Assembly (NCBI RefSeq): GCF_000022025.1
Contig: NC_011886.1
Span: 2,955,209-3,019,208 of the forward strand
DNA from: Pseudarthrobacter chlorophenolicus A6
GTDB taxonomy: Bacteria; Actinomycetota; Actinomycetes; Actinomycetales; Micrococcaceae
Direction: 5' to 3'
Length of the DNA stretch: 64,000 nt
The notes beneath the pieces were generated by a model. That model did no database searches. It saw nothing but the letters and a program-made list of their open reading frames with translations, and was not told where the DNA came from. The translations under genes and the position numbers were made by a program. Of the stretch, positions 7,659 through 15,837 are shown piece after piece. Each line of letters begins with the position of its first letter. Positions within the stretch are counted from its first letter, which is position 1.

Positions 7659-9534
7659 TCCTTCCGCAAAGAGCCTATTCGCCGATAAATTGCGTTCCAC
7701 CACGCGGGCGCAATGGTGCCTGCTGGGAATCCTGCTGGCAGCATGCCTGTGTTACACCTGGTCACTAGACGCAAATGGCTGGGCCAACGCGTATTACTCG
7801 GCCGCGGTCCAGGCTGGCCTTCATGATCCAGTTTCGTACTTCTTCGGAGCTGCTGACTGGGGAAACTCGATGAGTGTCGATAAACCACCTCTGAGCCTGT
7901 GGATTATGGGAGCATCTGCCAAGATATTTGGCCTCAACACGTGGGCGTTGATTCTCCCACAAGCCCTTATGACCGTGATCAGCACTCTCCTAGTGTTCAA
8001 AATTGCCAAACGATCCGGTTCTTCCGCTATGGCACTCATTGCTTCCACCGTATTCGCCTTCACCCCGATCACAGTGCTTCTAGCCCGGTACAACAACCCG
8101 GATCCACTGATGATTCTGCTGATGTTGACGGCGTTTCACTCGGCCCTCCTGGCCACGGAACACAAACGCCTTGGTCTTCTATGGCTGTCTGCTGGGCTGC
8201 TGACTCTAGGATTTCTGACCAAACAACTCCAGGCATTCCTCGTACTTCCAGCTATTTTGACGATGTTCTTGCTTTTCGCGCCTTACAGCTGGTCAAGAAA
8301 GGCAAAACTGGGGGGCCTTGCGACACTGCTTCTCGGCGCCGGGTCGATGGCCTGGCCACTAATTGTCGATCTAACCGCTCCTGGATCGCGACCATACGTA
8401 GGAGGATCGAAGGGCAACAGCATGTTCGAACTTGTCCTTGGATACAACGGGATGAACCGGGTGGTCCAACATGAACAGGATCCCACTGCTGCTCTACTAC
8501 CTCCGGAATTGCGTTCCGTTGACTCCGATGCAGGATTCTTTCGCCTGTGGAATGTGAACTACGGCCAAGAAATCGGATGGCTGCTGCTGCCCGCACTTGT
8601 TGCGTGTATTGCCATTACAGTCCGGCTGATCCGACGTCACTATCCCCGAGGTGAAGCCATTGTTGCCGCCGGTTCCGTCGTTTGGATGACCACTACTTAC
8701 ATGTTGCTTAGCTTTATGGGCAACAGCTTTCACTCCTACTACACCGCTTCACTAGCAGCTCCTATGGCGCTCTGCCTGGGCCTTGGCGCGCAGCTCCTGT
8801 TCGCCGGCGATACATCGCGAACCCGCCGCCTACTTCTGGCCGCAACCCTGATCGCCGCCGCAATCTTCGGCAAGGCAATGTGGCAAATCAGTGATGACTT
8901 CCCTGGCTGGCTCGGGACATGCCTCCTGCTTGTGACGCTGAGTGCAGCGACCCTTGTCCTCGTCCAAGCTCCCAAGCCTTGGATCACTCAGGTAGCTGCA
9001 TGGAGTGCCGTCGCCAGCCTTCTCGCCGGGCCCATCTTCTGTTCGCTTCTGACGCTCAAGTCACCGCAACAGGGCTCCAATCCGCTATCGGGCGGAGTAT
9101 CCCGAAATGAACACAGTTTGAGCCGTTTCCTAGCGGGCATAAAGAACGGAGAGCCAGCGTGGGTGGCGGGTCTGGCAATCGGAAATGATCCCGGACCGGA
9201 GCTAACCAAGGTCCTGCACAATTCACCTGACTCGTGCACCTGGGCAGCGGCAACGTACCCGGGTCAGACCGCAGCCCGATTCCAGCTAGCATCGGACAGG
9301 CCCGTAATGGCCCTCGGCGGCTTTGCGGCCACCGACCCAAGCCCGACACTGGAGCAGTTCCGTGAGTTGGTTTCCGCTGGCCGGATCTGCTTTCTCGTTC
9401 CACAACCAGACCAGCTAAAGGTGCCGGGCACTAGTGACGATGTTCTTGCCGTTACTCGATGGGTAGAGTCTTCGTTCAAACCGGAGAAGGTCAATGGTGT
9501 CATCGTCTATCGTCTGGTAGGCACTTCCGGCTAG
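7627..9534 (+). CDS. GT39-type membrane glycosyltransferase 2 (ArnT/YkcB-like)
   Basis: Second enzyme of the tandem pair, 635 residues, aligned end to end with the upstream copy: NGWANAYYSAA, MSVDKPPLSLWIM (Asp85), ARYNNPDPLMILL, PYVGGSKGNSMFEL, NPLSGGVSRNEHSLS and FQLASDRPVMALGG. The ATG at 7627 lies inside the 3' end of the previous gene (32-base overlap). It is preceded by a good ribosome binding site (AAGGGGGAAA, about six bases upstream), which fixes the start. Divergence from its neighbour is large enough to suggest an old duplication with different donor or acceptor specificity. It is the last gene of the cassette. Confidence 0.88.
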   Translation: MTSQYLISEGNPSAKSLFADKLRSTTRAQWCLLGILLAACLCYTWSLDANGWANAYYSAAVQAGLHDPVSYFFGAADWGNSMSVDKPPLSLWIMGASAKIFGLNTWALILPQALMTVISTLLVFKIAKRSGSSAMALIASTVFAFTPITVLLARYNNPDPLMILLMLTAFHSALLATEHKRLGLLWLSAGLLTLGFLTKQLQAFLVLPAILTMFLLFAPYSWSRKAKLGGLATLLLGAGSMAWPLIVDLTAPGSRPYVGGSKGNSMFELVLGYNGMNRVVQHEQDPTAALLPPELRSVDSDAGFFRLWNVNYGQEIGWLLLPALVACIAITVRLIRRHYPRGEAIVAAGSVVWMTTTYMLLSFMGNSFHSYYTASLAAPMALCLGLGAQLLFAGDTSRTRRLLLAATLIAAAIFGKAMWQISDDFPGWLGTCLLLVTLSAATLVLVQAPKPWITQVAAWSAVASLLAGPIFCSLLTLKSPQQGSNPLSGGVSRNEHSLSRFLAGIKNGEPAWVAGLAIGNDPGPELTKVLHNSPDSCTWAAATYPGQTAARFQLASDRPVMALGGFAATDPSPTLEQFRELVSAGRICFLVPQPDQLKVPGTSDDVLAVTRWVESSFKPEKVNGVIVYRLVGTSG

Positions 9535-9612
9535 GAACAAGCCGCTATTGGGAGGAAGTAGCGGAACGGCGTTAGAGCTTATCAGTTGACTGATTTCCAC
9601 GATGCAGCAAAA

Positions 9613-9640
9613 AGCCCGCCCCGCAATGGCGGGACGGGCT
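9613..9640 (-). terminator. Terminator of the rplM-rpsI operon
   Basis: AGCCCGCCCCGC and GCGGGACGGGCT pair over 12 positions with one mismatch and an AATG loop. On the minus strand the hairpin is followed by a run of T, fitting an intrinsic terminator 15 bases past the rpsI stop. Confidence 0.88.
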
Positions 9641-9655
9641 TCTGTGCAAACGGAT

Positions 9656-10162
9656 TTAGCGCTTGGAGTACTGCTGAGCCTTGCGGGCCTTCTTGAGACC
9701 GGCCTTCTTACGTTCGATGACGCGGGCGTCGCGGGACAGGTAACCAGCCTTCTTCAGGGTGGCGCGGTTGTTCTCGACGTCGATCTCGTTCAGCGAACGG
9801 GCAATGCCGAGGCGCAAGGCACCGGCCTGACCGGAGATGCCGCCGCCGTGAATGCGGGCAATGACGTCGTAAGCGCCTTCGAGATCAAGGATCTTGAAGG
9901 GCTCGTTGACGTCCTGCTGGTGCAGCTTGTTCGGGAAGTAGTTATCCAGCGCGCGGCCATTGATGGTCCACTTGCCGGAGCCCGGAACAACGCGAACGCG
10001 TGCAACGGCTTCCTTGCGGCGGCCAACTGCTGCGCCTGCAACGGTCAGTGCCGGGCGCTCCTTCTTGGGAGCGGCTTCGGCAGCCGAGCTCTCAGAGGTG
10101 TAGCTGGTGGGGTTTTCCTCAGCCTCAACGGCTTCGGTGGTCAGTTCTTCGTTCTGAGCCAC
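9656..10162 (-). CDS. rpsI: 30S ribosomal protein S9
   Basis: Small-subunit protein whose C-terminal tail reaches the P-site tRNA. The 168 residues include an acidic, Glu/Ala/Ser-rich N-terminal extension of about 40 residues before the conserved core ([38 protein letters not shown]). The product ends in the universal basic tail [12 protein letters not shown]. It lies 39 bases after rplM as the second gene of the operon. Confidence 0.97.
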   Translation of the reverse strand: MAQNEELTTEAVEAEENPTSYTSESSAAEAAPKKERPALTVAGAAVGRRKEAVARVRVVPGSGKWTINGRALDNYFPNKLHQQDVNEPFKILDLEGAYDVIARIHGGGISGQAGALRLGIARSLNEIDVENNRATLKKAGYLSRDARVIERKKAGLKKARKAQQYSKR

Positions 10163-10201
10163 GATTCTCCTTGTATTAAGTAAGTTGTTTGGTGGCCAGG
10201 A

Positions 10202-10645
10202 CTACTGGGCGACCTGGGTGATTTCGAAAGTCTTGGGCTGCTGTGCGGCGTGGGGGTGCTCAGCACCGCGGTACACCTTCAGCTTGCCCAGCTGCTGTGC
10301 AGCGAGGGAGTTCTTGGGGAGCATGCCCTTGATGGCCTTCTCAACGGCGCGGACCGGGTTGGATTCCAGCAGTTCCGCGTAGTTGACGGAGGTCAGGCCG
10401 CCCGGGTAGCCGGAGTGGCGGTATGCGCGCTTCTGCTCCAGCTTGGCGCCGGTCAGGGCCACCTTTTCAGCGTTGATGATGATGACGAAGTCGCCCATGT
10501 CCATGTGGGACGCAAAGGTGGCCTTGTGCTTGCCGCGCAGCAGGATTGCGGTCTGGCTGGCAAGACGACCAAGGACAACGTCGGTGGCGTCAATGACGTG
10601 CCACTGGCGGTTGATATCGCCGGGCTTCGGGGTGTACGTACGCAC
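10202..10645 (-). CDS. rplM: 50S ribosomal protein L13
   Basis: Early-assembly large-subunit protein. The GTG at 10645 is chosen because it gives [22 protein letters not shown] and the usual actinobacterial length of 147 residues; a longer in-frame ORF adds 20 unrelated residues. A GAGG element precedes the start. Core motifs are [17 protein letters not shown] and [16 protein letters not shown]. In many bacteria rplM follows truA. Here 17.6 kb of Tad pilus genes lie between them. Confidence 0.96.
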   Translation of the reverse strand: MRTYTPKPGDINRQWHVIDATDVVLGRLASQTAILLRGKHKATFASHMDMGDFVIIINAEKVALTGAKLEQKRAYRHSGYPGGLTSVNYAELLESNPVRAVEKAIKGMLPKNSLAAQQLGKLKVYRGAEHPHAAQQPKTFEITQVAQ

Positions 10646-10942
10646 GGTGTTTGCCTCGTTCTTGTTCTGGCGTTCTTTGTTTAGGCGCCACTCAGGGGTG
10701 AGCACCTACTTCCTGCGCGCTACCGGAACAGAGGTGAGGGCTCCATGTAACCAGTCATCCTGAGGTTCCGAATGTGCACGTTGAGTAGTTATCCTGCAAC
10801 CGGATTCTCAAGCGGGCACGCACCATCGGAATAGGACACGCACAACGACTTACAAGATTAGCGTGTCAGGGGCTTCAGGGTCAAAATGAGGTAGCCGCAG
10901 GCCATCACAGCGCCGCCGGCAGGATGAGCGCAGGGGGTCGCG
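10646..10942. promoter_or_regulatory. Divergent leader region rplM / tadV
   Basis: About 300 bases between divergent genes. It must contain the rplM-rpsI promoter and leader on the minus strand and a promoter for the prepilin peptidase gene. A minus-strand TTGAGA (10811-10806) is a possible -35 for rplM but the matching -10 is poor. AGGGGG at 10932 is the ribosome binding site of the plus-strand gene. I see no RNA gene. Confidence 0.35.
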
Positions 10943-11608
10943 GTGTTTACAGTAGGTGCTGGCGCTGGCGCCGGATGGGCTTTTGCGCTGGGCACAGCTC
11001 TTTTGGGGGCCGCACTCTCCCCTGCCGCGGAAGCGCTCATTGCCAGGCTCCTTCCCCGCCTAGGTGGAACACCCGTGCCGTCGGCAAGGATTACGACGGC
11101 GGCACTCACGGGAGTTGCGTGCGGCGCCTTTGCGCTGCGCTTTGGGGTTTCCTGGACGTTGCCGGCGTTTCTGTTTCTGGCCATACTCGGGGTCCAGCTG
11201 GCCAGGATTGATTTTTCACTTCATTTGCTTCCAAATCCACTTGTATTAGCGCTTCTGGCAGGGGGAATCGCTCTCCTCCTCGCACCATCGACAGTTAATC
11301 AGCATGCTGACAATATGCTTCGCGCGCTGCTCGGCATGGTCATTTTGTTCGCTGGCTATCTAATTCTGGGACTAATTTCCCCAGGAGCCATCGGAATGGG
11401 GGACGTCAAGCTCGCAGCACCGGTCGGCCTCTACCTCGGGTACCTAGGTTGGACCCACCTCCTCTACGGCGGTCTCCTCGGCTTCATCCTGAACGGCGTC
11501 GTCACCATCGCCGTCGTCGCTCAGAAGAGCCGCAAAGACGCCACGGAAGTGGCCCACGGGCCATCCATGCTTGGCTCGGTACTAGCCATCAGCCTGCTCA
11601 TTCCCTAG
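10943..11608 (+). CDS. tadV: Prepilin peptidase (TadV/CpaA, peptidase A24)
   Basis: Membrane aspartyl protease that removes the leader from Flp prepilins and TadE-like pseudopilins. The 221 residues are strongly hydrophobic, with about seven helices. Both catalytic aspartates are present: Asp90 in RIDFSLHLLPN and Asp154 in GMGDVKLAAP. There is no N-terminal methylase domain, as expected for the Tad type. It starts at GTG 10943 with a strong AGGGGG site. It is the only prepilin peptidase gene seen for the two Tad clusters, so it may process substrates of both. Confidence 0.88.
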   Translation: MFTVGAGAGAGWAFALGTALLGAALSPAAEALIARLLPRLGGTPVPSARITTAALTGVACGAFALRFGVSWTLPAFLFLAILGVQLARIDFSLHLLPNPLVLALLAGGIALLLAPSTVNQHADNMLRALLGMVILFAGYLILGLISPGAIGMGDVKLAAPVGLYLGYLGWTHLLYGGLLGFILNGVVTIAVVAQKSRKDATEVAHGPSMLGSVLAISLLIP

Positions 11609-11886
11609 CTAGCCCAGTACCGCCTGGAACCTCCAGCGGATCCTGACGCCAGACCAATCCAAGTAGTCGTCGGTGTACCCGATTTCGGGTTCTGAGTACC
11701 GTCAGCTGATTCTGAGTACGTACTCTCAGCGCCCGGCAAAAAAGTCGAGTACCACTACGCATTGTTGCCACTACCCCCCAATGACAATCTCTTCTTAGCG
11801 AAGTCCAGCCGCTAGGGAATTATGGGGGCAGCTGGAAATTCGTTGAAATCAAATCAATTCCATTTCACCGAATTAAGGAAAATACA
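11609..11886 (+). promoter_or_regulatory. Upstream region of the first flp gene with GAGTAC boxes
   Basis: 278 bases between tadV and the first pilin gene. The hexamer GAGTAC occurs at 11694, 11714 and 11747, and in reverse at 11720-11725. TTCTGAGTAC repeats exactly at 11690-11699 and 11710-11719, 20 bases apart. GAGTACGTACTC (11714-11725) is a perfect palindrome. The spacing of two helical turns suggests cooperative binding of a regulator upstream of the pilin promoter. Confidence 0.5.
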
Positions 11887-12087
11887 ATGACTTCTCTCAT
11901 GGTCTCGATGATGGCATTCGTCGCCGGCGTCAAAGATCGCTTCTCCTCCGAGAAGGGTGCGACTGCGACGGAATACTCCCTCCTCGTTGCATTCATCGCC
12001 CTGCTCATCATCGCCGGCGTCACGCTCTTCGGAAACGCGCTCAGTGGCTGGTTCTCAACCCTCGGCTCGCGCGTCGGAACCTGGTAG
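11887..12087 (+). CDS. flp: Flp pilin 1 (Tad locus 1)
   Basis: Major-pilin-type subunit of 66 residues. The leader ends at Gly in SSEKG and the mature form begins ATATEYSLLV, with Glu+5 and Tyr+6 as required by TadV-type peptidases. One hydrophobic helix (LLVAFIALLIIAGVTLF) and a short tail GNALSGWFSTLGSRVGTW follow. It is nearly identical to Flp 2 in the mature region. A strong hairpin follows its stop. Confidence 0.93.
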   Translation: MTSLMVSMMAFVAGVKDRFSSEKGATATEYSLLVAFIALLIIAGVTLFGNALSGWFSTLGSRVGTW

Positions 12088-12095
12088 CCACATCA

Positions 12096-12130
12096 GGAGG
12101 TGTGTCACTCGAACACGGTGACACACCTCC
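12096..12130 (+). terminator. Hairpin after flp1
   Basis: Perfect 13-base stem GGAGGTGTGTCAC / GTGACACACCTCC with a nine-base loop, eight bases after the flp1 stop. No U-tract follows, so it is more likely a 3' stabiliser or partial terminator setting pilin excess than a full stop. Confidence 0.6.
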
Positions 12131-12200
12131 ACGCGCCGTGCAGTAACACTGTCCTGCACGCTGAATCTCATTTACACACTCCAGTCAAGGAAACATTCGC

Positions 12201-12401
12201 ATGAATAACTTGATTCTCTCCGTCCTGACGTACGTGACAGGGCTCCGGAACCGTATGGATTCCGAAAAGGGTGCAACCGCCACAGAGTACTCACTCCTGG
12301 TGGCATTTATCGCACTTCTCATAATCGCCGGCGTCACCCTCTTTGGAAACGCATTGAGCGCGTGGTTTTCCACTCTGGGCTCCACGGTCGGCGCCTGGTA
12401 G
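12201..12401 (+). CDS. flp: Flp pilin 2 (Tad locus 1)
   Basis: Second 66-residue Flp prepilin with cleavage site DSEKG/ATATEYSLLV. Residues 24-57, from KGATATEY to GNALS, match Flp 1 exactly, while the leader and last residues differ (SAWFSTLGSTVGAW). This suggests a tandem duplication with conservation of the filament-forming helix. It also has its own downstream hairpin. Confidence 0.93.
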   Translation: MNNLILSVLTYVTGLRNRMDSEKGATATEYSLLVAFIALLIIAGVTLFGNALSAWFSTLGSTVGAW

Positions 12402-12410
12402 TAACCCGAA

Positions 12411-12445
12411 GGTTGGGTGTCCTGCAATGTGCACGACACCCAACC
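12411..12445 (+). terminator. Hairpin after flp2
   Basis: Perfect 11-base stem GGTTGGGTGTC / GACACCCAACC with a 13-base loop, nine bases after the flp2 stop and 24 bases before the tadE start. Its sequence differs from the hairpin after flp1 but its position is the same. No U-tract follows. Confidence 0.6.
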
Positions 12446-12469
12446 ACCCACTCATCCCTGGGGGATCAG

Positions 12470-12859
12470 TTGAAGAAGACACGGAAAGACTCGAATCACA
12501 AGAGTCGCGGCGCTGTGGCCGTGGAGTTCGCCTTGGTCGCCCCGGTGCTGCTGACCTTGGTTGTCGGCATCGTCGAATTCGCTAACGCCTATAACGCCCA
12601 GATTTCGGTCACGCAGGCAGCGCGCGAAGCAGCGAGGACCATGGCTGTCAAGAACAGTCAGGCTGATGCCAAGGCCGCAGCTGTCGCCGGCGCCCCCGGC
12701 ATCAATTCCGCAGCATTCGCCTACGCCTTCAGCCCGGCAGCGTGCACACCCGATACCACAGCAAAGGTCACCATCACCTATCCGGCGGCGACACTAACCG
12801 GGCTCTTTGGAACCTCCGTCACCGTCACCGGAGTGGGGGCCATGCGATGCAACGGTTAA
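12470..12859 (+). CDS. tadE: TadE-like pseudopilin (locus 1)
   Basis: Minor pseudopilin of the Tad system, 129 residues. KSRG/AVAVEFALVAPVLLTLVVGI is a TadE-type processing site with Glu+5 followed by the membrane helix. The conserved AYNAQISVTQAAREAARTMAV lies downstream. Start TTG 12470 is chosen because GGGGG precedes it and it places the cleavage site about 15 residues from the N-terminus. The C-terminus carries Cys residues (AACTPD, MRCNG) that could form a disulfide outside the cell. The 3' end overlaps tadG by 13 bases. Confidence 0.88.
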   Translation: MKKTRKDSNHKSRGAVAVEFALVAPVLLTLVVGIVEFANAYNAQISVTQAAREAARTMAVKNSQADAKAAAVAGAPGINSAAFAYAFSPAACTPDTTAKVTITYPAATLTGLFGTSVTVTGVGAMRCNG

Positions 12860-13836
12860 AGGACTCGGAGCGAGGAGCATCAGGCGTCCTAGTGGCCATC
12901 CTGATGGTTGTCCTTATCGGTGCCGGCGCGTTGGCGGTGGACACCGGGCAGATCTACGCAGAGCGGGCGCAGCTTCAAAATGGGGCGGACGCCAGCGCTC
13001 TGGCGGGTGCGGATCTGTGTTCCGCAAACGGCGGATGTACCCAGGCAGCCGCGACATCAGTGGCAGATGCACTCGCGAACAGCAACTCGAATGACAGCAA
13101 GTCGACTGTCCAGTCCGTTGACCTCTCGGTGCCGGGACAAGTGACGGTTACTACTTCGACAAAAGACGGCACCACCAACGCCGGCTTTCTGACCAAAATG
13201 TTCGCCAGCGCATTGAACGCTCCGGCGGCCACCGTTGGCGCTACAGCTACCGCGAAATGGATGTACCCCATTAAAGGAATCACCGTCCTTCCTCTGACCT
13301 TCGCAACGTGTGAATTCAAGGACGACGGCTTGCCACACAAGATATTGATCCAAGGTGGAGCTTTGGATTGCAATGGACTAAATCCGTCCAACCAGATCAT
13401 CCCCGGCGGGTTCGCCTGGCTGATGCCGGACGGCAACACCGGCTGCAAGGTAACCGCTGAAGTCGGCCAGTGGAGTCCCACCAGTTCCGGGGCCAGCGTC
13501 CCGACCGGATGTATGGACCTGTTCGACCCCTCCATCAACCCCTCACTGGCAAACTCCACGGTGGCGTTGCCGGTCTACAAATACACATGCAAGGGAATGC
13601 CCGGATTCGGCTCCTGCACCGGCAGCAACGTCCAGTACTACATCGAAAAGTGGGCCGGCTTCAAGCTCCAAGCGTGGAACCTCACCGGTCAGGCCAAGTA
13701 CAACGCTTCGGTATTTAGCGGCAGTGAAAAGGGCTTGTATGGCACCTTCGTTGGCTATTCCGCCGATCCCAGCCTCTTCACCGGAGGCACACCTACCCCC
13801 ACGGGCAACGTCATCGTCCTGGGCTTGATCAAATAA
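12847..13836 (+). CDS. tadG: TadG-like pilus assembly protein (locus 1)
   Basis: 329 residues with an N-terminal membrane anchor (SERGASGVLVAILMVVLIGAGALAVDTGQIYAERAQLQNGADASALAGA), typical of TadG / putative Flp-assembly proteins. The cleavage-like Gly-Ala is present but there is no Glu+5, so it may stay as an uncleaved anchor. The remainder is an exported domain with several Cys residues (CEFK, CNGL, GCKV, CMDL, CKGMPGFGSC). ATG 12847 overlaps the tadE stop. Its paralogue is in locus 2, with only moderate similarity in the exported part. Confidence 0.82.
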   Translation: MQRLKDSERGASGVLVAILMVVLIGAGALAVDTGQIYAERAQLQNGADASALAGADLCSANGGCTQAAATSVADALANSNSNDSKSTVQSVDLSVPGQVTVTTSTKDGTTNAGFLTKMFASALNAPAATVGATATAKWMYPIKGITVLPLTFATCEFKDDGLPHKILIQGGALDCNGLNPSNQIIPGGFAWLMPDGNTGCKVTAEVGQWSPTSSGASVPTGCMDLFDPSINPSLANSTVALPVYKYTCKGMPGFGSCTGSNVQYYIEKWAGFKLQAWNLTGQAKYNASVFSGSEKGLYGTFVGYSADPSLFTGGTPTPTGNVIVLGLIK

Positions 13837-13858
13837 CGCACCATCTAAGGGGAAGAAA

Positions 13859-14635
13859 GTGAAAGCACGCCTACTGGGAGGCATCGCCGCGCTGGTCATA
13901 GCAATAGCCGGCACCGTCCTTCTCATCGCATACGTACAGGGAGCCGATGCCCGCGCCATGGCCGGTACCGAAACCGCCGAAGTTTTGGTGGTGCAGGCAC
14001 CAATACCGGCCGGCACGCCTGCTAGTGAGATCAGCGGCATGGTGGCAAAGAAGTCACTGCCCAAGTCCGCTCTTACAGGTGACACGGTCACCAATCTTAA
14101 AGAGGAGGGAACGAAAGTAACTGCGGTTTCCCTCGTTCCCGGCGAACAGCTGCTCGCAAGCCGGCTGGTGGAAGCTGCATCCTTCATGGGCCCATCCCGG
14201 GTAGCCGTTCCAGGCGGTATGCAGGAGATTTCACTCAAACTGCCTATCGAGCGGGTTGTAGGAGGCAAAATTGCTGCCGGTGACACTGTCGGCGTCTTCA
14301 TCTCGCTGACAGAAACTTCAGGAAGCGGAGACAACGCTGCCCAGTCGTCGGGCACCCAACTCACATTCCACAAGGTGCTCGTCACTGCCACGCAGTACAG
14401 CAACGGCAGCCCATCCCAGGCGAGCTCAGGCGATGCCGGCGCATCCGAAGGCTCCCTTAGCTCGAATGAAAACCAGAGCGATGGCAACTACCTCATTACC
14501 GTCGCCAGCAATTCGGTGGACGCTGAGCGCATGGTCTACGCGGCAGAATTCGGCAAGGTCTACCTCTCCAAGGAACCGAAGGACGCCACCGAAGGAAACA
14601 GCGGTGTGGTGGACAAGACGAAGGTATTCCGATGA
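13859..14635 (+). CDS. cpaB: CpaB/RcpC-like SAF-domain pilus protein (locus 1)
   Basis: Flp pilus assembly protein of 258 residues with one N-terminal membrane helix (LLGGIAALVIAIAGTVLLIAYVQGADARAMAGTE). A SAF domain follows (VLVVQAPIPAGTPASEI, SLVPGEQLLASRLVE) and then the RcpC-type domain (MQEISLKLPIERVVGGKIAAGDTVGVFI). It is thought to sit in the envelope and guide the pilus. GTG start with AAGGGGAAG upstream. The ATGA overlap with cpaE shows coupling. Confidence 0.88.
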   Translation: MKARLLGGIAALVIAIAGTVLLIAYVQGADARAMAGTETAEVLVVQAPIPAGTPASEISGMVAKKSLPKSALTGDTVTNLKEEGTKVTAVSLVPGEQLLASRLVEAASFMGPSRVAVPGGMQEISLKLPIERVVGGKIAAGDTVGVFISLTETSGSGDNAAQSSGTQLTFHKVLVTATQYSNGSPSQASSGDAGASEGSLSSNENQSDGNYLITVASNSVDAERMVYAAEFGKVYLSKEPKDATEGNSGVVDKTKVFR

Positions 14636-15837
14636 GCCGCTTCGTACTTATCACCCCTAACACGGAGTTCGAGCGCCGCGTTCGCATGGCAACTGCGGGA
14701 ATGACTGGCTCCCTCCAGTTCTTCCAGGCAGACTACCTCCCGCAGAGCCCTGAAGAGGTCCTTCGGCAAATGCTGGGCGAACCCCCTGAGGTGTTCATTC
14801 TTGGACCAGGTCTCCCGTCGGAGGACGCACTCAAGTTCGCTTCCGTGATGGACCTCCAGTATCCGGAGATCAGCTTGATCCTGGCAGCTGGGGATTCGCC
14901 GGACTTGGCTATCCAGGCGATGCGCGCTGGTATCCGTGACCTCCTGGACCCCTCCGCAGAAGCAGACCACATCAGAATCATCGTTGAGCGGGCCAGCCTC
15001 GCATCAGCCGGCCGCAGGAGGGGCCTCGCCCCCAGCAGTTCCGAGCATAAAGAGCACGCCGCCGGCGGTCGCATCATCGCCGTCATCTCTCCCAAGGGCG
15101 GTGTTGGGAAAACGACTGTAGCCACGAACATTGCCGTGGGACTTGGCCAAATCGCACCCATGGGTGTGGTGATTGTCGACCTTGATCTGCAGTTCGGAGA
15201 TGTTGCAAGCGGTCTGATGCTCGAGCCGGAGCACACAATTACCGACGCGGTAGTCGGCGCTGCGAGCCAGGACTCTATGGTCCTCAAGACCTATCTCACG
15301 CTGCATCCGGCGGGTATCTACGCTCTGTGCGCGCCGAAGAATCCGGTCGAAATGGACCGGATCAGCGGCGAACACGTTAGCCATCTCCTGTCTCAGCTGC
15401 GCCAAGAGTTCCAGTACGTCGTCGTCGACACGGCCCCGGGGCTAGGGGAACACGTGCTGGCAACTCTGGATCTGGCATCGGACGCAGTGTGGATCTGTGG
15501 GATGGACGTTCCAAGCATTCGGGGCCTTCGCACGGGGAATCAAATTCTCGCCGAGCTTGGCTTGCTTCCCGAGACGCGACACGTTGTCCTCAATATGGCT
15601 GACCGCCGGAGTGGCCTAACCCTTCGTGACGTTGAGGCAACAATCGGGGCTCCAGTTGACATCGTCCTCCCACGGTCCCGGAACCTGCCGTTTTCGACGA
15701 ACAAGGGTGTCCCCCTGCTCCAGGACAACAACAGGGACCCCGCCACGAAGGGCTTGCGTCAACTCGTTGAACGCTTCAAACCGAATTGGGAAGCCAGACC
15801 ACACAAGAAGTTGCATCGAAGGGCGGTAGTCCAGTGA
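14632..15837 (+). CDS. cpaE: CpaE/TadZ-like MinD-family ATPase (locus 1)
   Basis: Localisation ATPase of Tad systems, 401 residues. Residues 1-120 form a receiver-like domain (ILGPGLPSEDALKFASVMDLQYPEISLIL). Residues 146-390 form a MinD/ParA ATPase with a deviant Walker A KGGVGKTT (155-162), VDLDLQFGDVASGL and VVDTAPGLGEHVL. It probably docks the pilus machine at a cell site. It is very close to its locus-2 copy. Confidence 0.92.
   Translation: MSRFVLITPNTEFERRVRMATAGMTGSLQFFQADYLPQSPEEVLRQMLGEPPEVFILGPGLPSEDALKFASVMDLQYPEISLILAAGDSPDLAIQAMRAGIRDLLDPSAEADHIRIIVERASLASAGRRRGLAPSSSEHKEHAAGGRIIAVISPKGGVGKTTVATNIAVGLGQIAPMGVVIVDLDLQFGDVASGLMLEPEHTITDAVVGAASQDSMVLKTYLTLHPAGIYALCAPKNPVEMDRISGEHVSHLLSQLRQEFQYVVVDTAPGLGEHVLATLDLASDAVWICGMDVPSIRGLRTGNQILAELGLLPETRHVVLNMADRRSGLTLRDVEATIGAPVDIVLPRSRNLPFSTNKGVPLLQDNNRDPATKGLRQLVERFKPNWEARPHKKLHRRAVVQ

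Noticed and set aside
3335..9534. Prophage-borne Gtr O-antigen conversion cassette
   Set aside because: GT2-GtrA plus GT39 recall it, but there is no integrase, attachment site or phage gene nearby.
12847..12995. TadG 1 as a processed pseudopilin
   Set aside because: The Gly-Ala is present but Glu+5 is missing, so processing is not supported.
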